A stretch of DNA of 64,000 bases. Origin: Orrella daihaiensis. GTDB taxonomy: Bacteria > Pseudomonadota > Gammaproteobacteria > Burkholderiales > Burkholderiaceae_B. The notes below the pieces were generated by a model. The model was not told the origin of the DNA, did no database searches, and saw only the letters and a program-made list of their open reading frames with translations. The position numbers and the translations under genes are program-made. Below are positions 44,101 through 50,239 of this stretch, piece after piece; the first letter of the stretch is position 1; each line of letters opens with the position of its first letter. Location of the stretch: NCBI RefSeq assembly GCF_022811525.1, contig NZ_CP063982.1, positions 1,240,001 to 1,304,000 of the forward strand, read 5' to 3'.

Positions 44101-45552
44101 CCAGGCTCGGGCAATGGCTTTATCTACAACCTGCGCACTGGCCAATACACGATCTTTGATGAGCCATTCGGTGGCACTGATCAGTTCAGCACCGTCTACG
44201 GTATCTGGCAAGATGAGCAGGGTGGCTCGCAATACACCATCGTCGGTGGTTCCAAGCACGGCATTGGCGTGAATGAAGCCTATGTCGCACGCTACGATTC
44301 TGTGACTGACACCATCAGTGACATCCGCTATTACAGCTACGAGGGCAGGCCAGAGGCCATCACGCACTTCGAGGGCATCACCGCGGTGCCCGGTGGTTAT
44401 CACCTGATTGCCACCACCGACAAGGGGGCAGCATTTGCCAGCATCACCACCAACGCCGACGGTTCGTTTAGCGAGGCGCAATGGACGCTGAACAACATGC
44501 TTGGTGCCGACACCACCACCGGCAATTCGATTTTCCAGAACGTGGTGATGGGCATCTACATGCAAGATGGTTCGAACAACGTGAAGTCGTACGCTGGCAC
44601 CGTGGACCAAACCATGGTGTCTGCCGACGGTGGTCTCATTATGGCAAATGGTGCGCCGAACCTGACCTATGGTCTGACCGTGGTTGATAGCGTGGGATCG
44701 ATTGTGGTCGGTTCAGCGACAGCGGGCAACGTGCTCGGCGGGTCAATCGGCAACGACACCTTCCTGGGAACTCAGGTGGCTAACCGTTCGGATACGTTCT
44801 ACACCGGCGGCGGCGCTGATGTGATCTTCATGGCCGACGGGCGTACCGCTGGCAGTGTGATTGGCCTGTACGCCAGCAACATGAGTTCAGACCTGATTGC
44901 GCCGACACCTGGCGACAGTGTCCGGGCGCTGGCCGGCAGCGTCGTTAATGCGCGCGACGTGCCGCAATTGGGCTGGTGGGGTCAAGGCAGTGGCAAGCTT
45001 GGTGGCCCGGTATCAGATGCCAGCACCAATGCAGGCGAGGGCACGGGGGTGAGCTCAGGCATGACGCGCGTGTTTAACTTTGAGAGTGGCGTTAATGCAG
45101 GCAGTGAGCTTGACCGTCTCGATTTCTCGCTCACGGCCTACAGTGGACTGCTGCGTGACGTATCACCGGAGAGCGGCCCAGCACTCGGTGCGGCGATCTT
45201 TAGCAACACGCTTGAACTGGGTGACACCGTCACCGTGTCAGAGGCCAATGTGCTGGTGTTCTCCAGCGCGGTGACGTTTGCCAATGCAGCAGATTTAGCC
45301 GAAGCCTTGGCAGATCCACTGACCGATATCAGCTTTGGGGCATTGCAGACCCACGACAACAACCACTATCTGGTGGCCTATCAGGACAACGCGGGCAACA
45401 CCCGCATTGCTGACCTGAATATCCAGAGCGTGACGGACTTCCGTTCTACCGAGCTTATTGACGGTATGACGCTATCGGTCTCGGATGTGGTCCAACTCGT
45501 GGGTGTGGGCATCAACGACTTACTCAACGGCAACATCAACTTCGTCGCCTGA
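41158..45552 (+). CDS. giant beta-helix / DUF4214 / RTX-like extracellular protein
   Basis: A secreted-type protein of about 1464 residues. Domains in order: a start resembling the CSLREA/choice-of-anchor proteins (FVVTNLNDSGAGSLRAAIEA); a long right-handed beta-helix (about 90-620) built from NxxxGNGGxGIxIxG-type turns; a DUF4214 domain (about 634-780: IEALYVGYFGRAGDTSGLDYW, YLFSRVADTAGFDYW); a beta-propeller-like segment (about 840-1170); and an RTX-like tail (GNDTFLG, TGGGADVIF). No signal peptide is seen, so type I secretion is likely by family. The ATG at 41158 has GGGAG upstream; 41095 is an alternative. It is probably a surface or matrix protein. Confidence 0.88.
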   Translation: MANFVVTNLNDSGAGSLRAAIEAANNSTDASNSISFSVAGTIRLASALPVISSTVSIDATSAPGYLAAQSPVVTLDFNDFAGLVFTVAAQGSSLFGLALGNASDAGITLAGSGITLDKNYIGLAAHGALLGNGGDGILIGATASGNFIGLNESQVQGVVGNVIANNGGNGITISGGSGHTLVANRIGTDPDGNTDMGNAGHGIWLTGATTGNTIGGTVYVDAATGAVNNPTGTKGTVPPVFVIPPLGNQISANGGHGVLIDARSENNVLNGNFVGTTANGNADLGNSGNGVLILNANNNALIGCTFVDEPFVYYNVLSGNGGHGLQITDSDNTIVQANFFGVGANNATLVGNDGNGILVNGDSSGTTVGGVIPLGNVSGGNLLNGIYVTDTASNFISFNTFGGLFAFQGAAPNGENGIKIDSSGLGNELRTNVLSGNLGNGIEISGHANGVLIDPNIVGLNTVGNGLLPNGGHGLLIGGHAHNITVGGDFQSVIPQNTFSGNTGYGIAIVDFAHDVHVLNSAIGLGATLTTTFGNQAGGILLASLGTGNVVGGVTVDPNNPQANLISGNDGYGVTLAYGVQGQSVIGNEFGVDRFGLPVLPNASGAIAMNNNMAVVVDRNSGQDSEFIDYGLQPQAVYSQIEALYVGYFGRAGDTSGLDYWATEAVTQLLQNGSLDTVMTQMGESFAQSAENAPYSALVGVPLDRNNATQVELVTDFINQTYQYLFSRVADTAGFDYWYGELFAGRLAISDLVYEMAQSAQQTDQVVLNNKLTAALYLDQMAQAAGVDTLSENQLQTAVRPVTSDTTLLISKLVTDAVTGQSGNATMNTSLFGDASFVTGVRADHGGNVILTGNQVIGGVTSAMLYKGPMLDSTLGTVYQLTPEFAGQTVTGATFYGPNTSVFDSGIGLGQVRAVGSYVDGDSAEVRNRGMVYEGPVNGEGGRWLQVDVPSELVGGKQVWNTILHSTMGDIAVGNYDIYGEPGSGNGFIYNLRTGQYTIFDEPFGGTDQFSTVYGIWQDEQGGSQYTIVGGSKHGIGVNEAYVARYDSVTDTISDIRYYSYEGRPEAITHFEGITAVPGGYHLIATTDKGAAFASITTNADGSFSEAQWTLNNMLGADTTTGNSIFQNVVMGIYMQDGSNNVKSYAGTVDQTMVSADGGLIMANGAPNLTYGLTVVDSVGSIVVGSATAGNVLGGSIGNDTFLGTQVANRSDTFYTGGGADVIFMADGRTAGSVIGLYASNMSSDLIAPTPGDSVRALAGSVVNARDVPQLGWWGQGSGKLGGPVSDASTNAGEGTGVSSGMTRVFNFESGVNAGSELDRLDFSLTAYSGLLRDVSPESGPALGAAIFSNTLELGDTVTVSEANVLVFSSAVTFANAADLAEALADPLTDISFGALQTHDNNHYLVAYQDNAGNTRIADLNIQSVTDFRSTELIDGMTLSVSDVVQLVGVGINDLLNGNINFVA

Positions 45553-45586
45553 CCAACGGTCAAAGCCTTATCTGCCAAGTGAACGC

Positions 45587-45621
45587 AACAGGGGCCGGCG
45601 CTACGAACGCCGGCCCCTGTT
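45587..45621 (+). terminator. strong intrinsic-type terminator
   Basis: AACAGGGGCCGGCG (45587-45600) pairs perfectly over 14 bases with CGCCGGCCCCTGTT (45608-45621), with a 7-base loop. It starts 35 bases after the giant gene's stop. The following bases are GCCTTTG, a weak T-tract. Confidence 0.8.
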
Positions 45622-45711
45622 GCCTTTGCGTACCGGCCAATCTCATATGAACGGGCGGGTAAAAGTCAGGTAACAGTTCAAGAGCAACCAATGAAAGATC
45701 AGCCCAAGAGA

Positions 45712-45759
45712 AAACCAACCAACGATATCAGGGTTAACCCTTATATCGTTGGTTGGTTT
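45712..45759. repeat. 22-bp inverted repeat with one mismatch
   Basis: AAACCAACCAACGATAT-c-AGGG (45712-45733) pairs with CCC-T-t-ATATCGTTGGTTGGTTT (45738-45759) around TTAA. It is unusually long for a terminator and comes after another strong one. T-rich sequence follows on the plus strand, and the A-run on the other side would serve the minus strand. It may be a second terminator or the scar of a small palindromic element. Confidence 0.6.
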
Positions 45760-46247
45760 GTGTTGTTTATCTTGGTTGCTAGATTCGTAGATGTGACTAA
45801 ACCTAATTTACATCACATGTTATAAATGCAATTAGTTACTGATTTGGGATCGATTTGGGATTTAAAGATGATTGATTCCCATCCATCAGTAGTGCAATAT
45901 ACAGAATTGCCCCTAGGGTGAATAAGGTTTTAAGGTGCTACAGTCAAGGTGCTGTATCTGAAGTGCTGTAGTTCCTTTGATGTGCTTGCTGTGACGGCTA
46001 GTGCGGTGCCTGTTTGACCTAGGAATGCAGGTGGCAGGCGAGTTGTCCGATGGATACTGGCCTGCGGTAGCCTGCCTGTCGCTTACTCACACAAATTGTG
46101 TAGCACTGGTGAACTAAGTTACGAGTGGTAGCCCAAAAGTTGCAGTACCTGCACACCAAGGTTTTAATAATGAGATGGGTGGCAGCGAAATAGCGACACC
46201 GAAACAGGCTGAAGCTAAAGAAGGGTATTTTTTATGCCCCCGGATAG

Positions 46248-46263
46248 ACGATCAATTGATCGT
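46248..46263. promoter_or_regulatory. 16-bp perfect palindrome upstream of the beta-protein/DUF4214 genes
   Basis: ACGATCAATTGATCGT is a perfect palindrome 87 bases before the gene at 46351. The stretch 45760-46350 has no supported gene and is less GC-rich than its surroundings, so it probably holds the promoter and a long leader. An operator role is inferred from symmetry and position only. Confidence 0.4.
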
Positions 46264-46350
46264 GACCAAGATGGTCTGAATATTTGGGGTGATCCGTTGG
46301 CAAGACTGGGAAGTTCAGGCCAGAGAAGTTGGTTTCTAAGTTGAGAGAAT

Positions 46351-47334
46351 ATGGACAGTAGTCAACCTGCTATCGAAGTTTCTTCAAAAATTGCCTATTT
46401 GCAGCCGGGCATGTACATCATCCGATTAGCCTCCGAGGCGCCAGGTAACGTCATCACTTTGAATCCAACCCCGGTTGGTCGAGGCACGGTGGACTTTTTC
46501 CCGGGTGACGGGGTGGTGCGCAATACGTTGGCTAAAGTTGGTGACTGTGTCATCGTTCGGGTCAAGGCTGCCGTGGGTAGCCTGTTGTTGACCGAGTTTC
46601 ACAAGGCTGGCCAACAGCAGCAGATGAAACTGAAAATTGACCGGGTGGCCACGGAAGGGTTTGAAGCAGGGGGTGGTGCCCAAACCGCTTTCCCGAGCAC
46701 GGTGCGTGGTGCGGCCGGGCGGGATACTGGCACGGCAGCGGCACCGACTGCTGCACCCACTGCGGCCCCCGCTGCAGCGACTGAATTACCGGTGCGCCAG
46801 TTAGGGCACATCGAAGGCGTGGGTGACACCATCGTAGAAAACGACTGGTTAGGCGACCCTGATGGCGATGCGCGTATCGAGGGGTTTGCTGTGAATGTCA
46901 AAGGCCTACCCGCTGGGGTGAGCTTGAACTACGGCGCTTTAATCGAAGGCACACGGCGTTACGCCGCTGCCGTGGCGGGTCAGTTTGTGGGCACCCGCCA
47001 GAAAGCCAAATCATTGCTTGGGGTCGTGTTTGATTTGACCGGCCCAGGCGCAGAGCAGTTTCAACTATCAGGTGAGGTGGTGTTCGCGGGCGAACCCCCG
47101 TTGGCCATTGAGCCTGGTGTTCAATTGTCTGGACCTTCGGGGACGGAACATCTTGTGGCCTTGCAGTTGTCGATAACCCCCCTTGCTACTCGGTCTACCG
47201 CCGCCTCCGCATGGGATGACCCTGCAGTCACTCGTATCGTTCGCCAGTCTCCCACGGTTGCTCACAAGGCGCCCGTGAAGCCAGCTGCTGCCAAGAAGGC
47301 GGCGGCCAAGAAGGTCTCTACACGAAGGAAGTAA
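46351..47334 (+). CDS. unnamed two-domain beta-rich protein, paralogue of 60027-61160
   Basis: A 327-residue protein that I cannot place in a named family. Domain 1 (about 12-95) reads AYLQPGMYIIRLASEAPGN, VDFFPGDGVVRNTLAKVGDC, VIVRVKAAVGSLLLTEF. An Ala/Pro/Thr linker follows (about 125-150). Domain 2 (about 150-285) reads LGHIEGVGDTIVENDWLGDP, ARIEGFAVNVKGLP, FVGTRQKAKSLLGVVFDL, GPSGTEHLVALQLSITP. It ends in a Lys/Ala tail. Both domains recur in the same order at 60027-61160, and a relic of its 3' end lies at 48783-49010. It is followed after three bases by a DUF4214 gene, so the products probably work together. No signal peptide is present. Confidence 0.75.
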   Translation: MDSSQPAIEVSSKIAYLQPGMYIIRLASEAPGNVITLNPTPVGRGTVDFFPGDGVVRNTLAKVGDCVIVRVKAAVGSLLLTEFHKAGQQQQMKLKIDRVATEGFEAGGGAQTAFPSTVRGAAGRDTGTAAAPTAAPTAAPAAATELPVRQLGHIEGVGDTIVENDWLGDPDGDARIEGFAVNVKGLPAGVSLNYGALIEGTRRYAAAVAGQFVGTRQKAKSLLGVVFDLTGPGAEQFQLSGEVVFAGEPPLAIEPGVQLSGPSGTEHLVALQLSITPLATRSTAASAWDDPAVTRIVRQSPTVAHKAPVKPAAAKKAAAKKVSTRRK

Positions 47335-47337
47335 GAA

Positions 47338-48435
47338 ATGAGCTTGAACTATAACGAGCCAGATACCTCGGCTGCGGTATCGGAAAATCTGGCAGCCAAC
47401 CCTTCGATCACACCGACAGTGTTGACTTCGATCAGCGGCGTGTTGGACCTGTCTAATCCTGAGACCACTGTTGTCGTCGGTAGCTGGACCGGTACGGGTG
47501 CAGTCACGCAACCGACCGGCTCAGAGACTCAGATGGTGGTGGTCGATATCGATTCACCCGCTGGCACTGATGTTGATCTGGTCATTCCCCCAGAGAACCT
47601 GGCTTCAACCAGCGTCTGGGTGTTTGATACGGATGCCAACATTAACGTGACCTTTAACACCACCGAGCGCGTCATTGTGATGGGCAACGGTGACGACGAG
47701 GTAACGGTGCTCGGTGATCGCGATACCACCATCGATGGCTCAGCGGGCAATGACACGCTGATCTTAAGTGGCGGTGATGATTCGATCATCGGTGGCACGG
47801 GCAACGACTCCATTACGGCGGGTGCTGGCGCTGACACGATTGTGTCAGGCGTGGGCATTGACACCGTGGATGCGGGTCTGGGATTTGACGTCATGCAGCT
47901 AGAAGGTGACATCAATGACTGGTCTGTGGCGGTTGAAGGTGATGTGGTGACCCTAACGGGTGCGCCAGGTAGTGGCAATGGTGTTGAAATGACGAATGTC
48001 AATTTCATCAGCTTTGGCACCAGCATCGTGGACAACGGTGATCAGTTCAGCATCGTGGTAACCGATGATGCACGTAATAAAGACGACGCGATGCGTCTAT
48101 ACCAGACAGCACTTGATCGCTCTGCCGATCAGGGTGGTGCGCAGTACTGGTTAGACACCATCGATGCTGGCTTGAACACGTACTTTGATACTGCAACGTA
48201 CTTCCTGCAGTCTTCAGAGTTCCAGTCCAAGTACGGCACGTTGGACAATGAAGAGTTCGTTAACCAGATGTATCAGAACGCCTTTAACCGCAATGCGGAA
48301 CAAGAGGGTCTGGACTACTGGTTGGGCGTGCTCAATGATGGCGCACAACGTGCCGAAGTCGTGGCTTACATTGCTGGTTCTACGGAAGCAGCAAACACGA
48401 TCGGCAACGTGGTCGTTGTCACCGACATCGTCTAA
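47338..48435 (+). CDS. RTX/DUF4214 protein, copy 1
   Basis: A 365-residue secreted-type protein. The order is a diverged N-terminal region (1-125), calcium-binding RTX nonapeptide turns (about 130-175: DGSAGNDTLILSGGDDS, GGTGNDSITAGAGADTI), a beta segment, and a DUF4214 domain (about 250-345: MRLYQTALDRSADQGGAQYW, MYQNAFNRNAEQEGLDYW). It has no signal peptide and ends NVVVVTDIV. The RTX repeats suggest type I export and calcium-dependent folding outside the cell. GAAGGAAG at the end of the previous gene is its ribosome site. Residues 130-365 are identical to copy 2 except at one position. Confidence 0.88.
   Translation: MSLNYNEPDTSAAVSENLAANPSITPTVLTSISGVLDLSNPETTVVVGSWTGTGAVTQPTGSETQMVVVDIDSPAGTDVDLVIPPENLASTSVWVFDTDANINVTFNTTERVIVMGNGDDEVTVLGDRDTTIDGSAGNDTLILSGGDDSIIGGTGNDSITAGAGADTIVSGVGIDTVDAGLGFDVMQLEGDINDWSVAVEGDVVTLTGAPGSGNGVEMTNVNFISFGTSIVDNGDQFSIVVTDDARNKDDAMRLYQTALDRSADQGGAQYWLDTIDAGLNTYFDTATYFLQSSEFQSKYGTLDNEEFVNQMYQNAFNRNAEQEGLDYWLGVLNDGAQRAEVVAYIAGSTEAANTIGNVVVVTDIV
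47731..48435 (+). repeat. duplicated segment, copy 1 (pairs with 49402-50106)
   Basis: The two segments align base for base without gaps (offset 1671). They differ at scattered, almost all third-codon positions, with one amino-acid change (Ile/Thr). The similarity continues through the terminator and into the following 40 bases, but upstream of 47731 the coding regions diverge sharply. Confidence 0.9.
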
Positions 48436-48449
48436 CGCAGGTGTAGTTT

Positions 48450-48485
48450 CCCGATCGGTACGCGCAAGCACACCGATCGGGGTTT
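48450..48485 (+). terminator. intrinsic terminator, copy 1
   Basis: CCCGATCGGT (48450-48459) pairs perfectly with ACCGATCGGG (48472-48481), followed by GTTTGG. It starts 15 bases after the stop. The same element recurs after copy 2. Confidence 0.75.
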
Positions 48486-48782
48486 GGTAGGTGATCATAG
48501 GCGCAACTCGCTTCACCCAATTATCTAAGTTTTCACTAGTTTCTGCGGTCAACGGCAGAGCGCGCATGGGTAGCAGCCGCCGTCAAGATAAACGTCAATC
48601 ACCGAACATCTAGTTACCACGCTTTGCCAGCTCAGCTTTACTTTGCCTGGGTAGTCGGGTTTTCCTGATGATTGGCACCCTTTTCACACAACCGATAGTC
48701 GATACAATTCGCTACCGTCACTGCTTCGTAGTAGACCCTTCAACTGGGTCAAACAAAGAGAGTGAGTAGTGGTAACTGACAC

Positions 48783-49010
48783 GGTGGTGTTCACGGTAAA
48801 ACCTCCGCTGGCTATCGAGTCGGTGTTTGATTGTTGGGTCTTCGGGGATGAAAGATTTTGTAACCTTGCGGTTGCTGATAATCATCATTGCTACTCGGTT
48901 TTCCGCCGCCTTCGCATGTATTGATTTAGCTGTCACTAGAATGGTTCGAAATCTCCCACAGTCGCAAAACAAAGCGCTGGGCAAGAAGATCCTTACACGA
49001 GGAAGTAAAT
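48783..49010 (+). pseudogene. relic of the 3' end of the 46351-47334 gene
   Basis: GTGGTGTTC...CCTCCGCTGGC...ATCGAG, then CCTTCGCATG and the run through CACGA-GGAAGTAA, aligns with 47078-47334 of the beta-rich protein gene. The reading frame is broken by indels and a stop (CGCATGTATTGA). It precedes DUF4214 copy 2 exactly as the intact gene precedes copy 1. So a two-gene unit was duplicated and the first gene of the second unit decayed. The preceding 48520-48780 shows nothing else I can support. Confidence 0.75.
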
Positions 49011-49011
49011 A

Positions 49012-50106
49012 ATGAGTTTGAACTATAACGAGCCAGATAGTGGTGCTCAGGTCAGTGAAGCACTTGAAGCTAACGAGTCGATCTCCCAGCCGATGTTCAA
49101 CGCTTTCGGTACGGTTTTGGGTCTTAATAGTCCGTTGAGCTTGATTAATGTGGCAAGTTGGTTGGGGCCGGCCGCTGTGCCGCAATACCCAGGTCCTCCT
49201 GGCTTGGTGGTTGTCACCCCAGAGGGTGATCCCTTCGCTCCCCTCAATTTCGGATTCATTCCGCCAGAACTGTTGGGGGCGAATGGGTGGGTCTTTAATT
49301 GGGACGGGGATATCAGTGCCGTCTTTAACACCACCGAGCGCGTTATCCAGATGGGTAACGGTAACGATGACATCACGGTCAACGGTGATCGCAACACCAC
49401 CATTGATGGCTCAGCGGGCAATGACACGCTGACGCTCTCAGGCGGTGATGACTCGATCATTGGCGGCACGGGCAACGACTCCATTACGGCGGGTGCTGGC
49501 GCTGACACGATTGTGTCGGGCGTGGGCATTGACACCGTGGATGCGGGTCTGGGATTTGACGTCATGCAGTTAGAAGGTGACATCAATGACTGGTCTGTAG
49601 CGGTTGAAGGTGACGTGGTGACCCTAACGGGTGCGCCGGGTAGTGGCAATGGTGTTGAAATGACGAATGTCAATTTCATCAGCTTTGGCACCAGCATCGT
49701 GGACAACGGTGATCAGTTCAGCATCGTGGTAACCGATGATGCCCGCAATAAAGACGACGCGATGCGTCTATACCAGACAGCCCTGGATCGCTCTGCCGAT
49801 CAGGGTGGTGCGCAGTACTGGTTAGACACCATCGATGCTGGCTTGAACACGTACTTTGATACTGCGACGTACTTCCTGCAGTCTTCAGAGTTCCAGTCCA
49901 AGTACGGCACGTTGGACAATGAAGAGTTCGTTAACCAGATGTATCAGAACGCCTTTAACCGCAATGCGGAACAAGAGGGTCTGGACTACTGGTTGGGCGT
50001 GCTTAATGATGGCGCACAACGTGCTGAAGTCGTGGCTTACATTGCTGGTTCTACGGAAGCAGCAAACACGATCGGCAACGTGGTCGTTGTCACCGACATC
50101 GTCTAA
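49012..50106 (+). CDS. RTX/DUF4214 protein, copy 2
   Basis: A 364-residue paralogue of copy 1 with the same layout. The first nine residues (MSLNYNEPD) are conserved. Residues 10-120 differ strongly (for example LGLNSPLSLINVASWLGP and PLNFGFIPPELLGANGWVF), with a shared FNTTERVI-MGNG stretch. Everything from TIDGSAGNDTL onward is the same except one residue. The ATG follows CGAGGAAGTAAATA. The upstream partner gene is only a relic here, so copy 2 probably depends on its own or read-through transcription. Export is again inferred as type I. Confidence 0.88.
   Translation: MSLNYNEPDSGAQVSEALEANESISQPMFNAFGTVLGLNSPLSLINVASWLGPAAVPQYPGPPGLVVVTPEGDPFAPLNFGFIPPELLGANGWVFNWDGDISAVFNTTERVIQMGNGNDDITVNGDRNTTIDGSAGNDTLTLSGGDDSIIGGTGNDSITAGAGADTIVSGVGIDTVDAGLGFDVMQLEGDINDWSVAVEGDVVTLTGAPGSGNGVEMTNVNFISFGTSIVDNGDQFSIVVTDDARNKDDAMRLYQTALDRSADQGGAQYWLDTIDAGLNTYFDTATYFLQSSEFQSKYGTLDNEEFVNQMYQNAFNRNAEQEGLDYWLGVLNDGAQRAEVVAYIAGSTEAANTIGNVVVVTDIV
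49402..50106 (+). repeat. duplicated segment, copy 2 (pairs with 47731-48435)
   Basis: The second member of the direct repeat encodes the RTX and DUF4214 part. The silent differences show some time or selection since the last duplication or gene conversion. The match extends through the downstream terminator to about 50183. Confidence 0.9.
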
Positions 50107-50120
50107 TGCAGGTGTAGTTT

Positions 50121-50156
50121 CCCGATCGGTACGCGCAAGCGCACCGATCGGGGTTT
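50121..50156 (+). terminator. intrinsic terminator, copy 2
   Basis: CCCGATCGGT (50121-50130) pairs with ACCGATCGGG (50143-50152), followed by GTTTGG. It differs from copy 1 by a single loop base and lies 15 bases after the stop of the DUF4214 copy 2 gene. Confidence 0.75.
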
Positions 50157-50239
50157 GGTAGTGCAACGCGGTTCACCCACAAAACGCAGTCACAGCAAAT
50201 AAACGCTGATGTTAAAGAACTGCTTTTTTTAGGTGGTCT

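Noticed and set aside
44008..44610. Minus-strand 200-codon frame inside the giant DUF4214 protein gene
   Set aside because: It is the complement of a repetitive high-GC coding region, and the plus-strand protein is clearly real there.
47529..48035. Minus-strand frames over the RTX repeats (also 49047-49706)
   Set aside because: These are shadows of the calcium-binding repeats; Pro/Ser/Val-rich text is the complement of Gly/Asp/Asn repeats.
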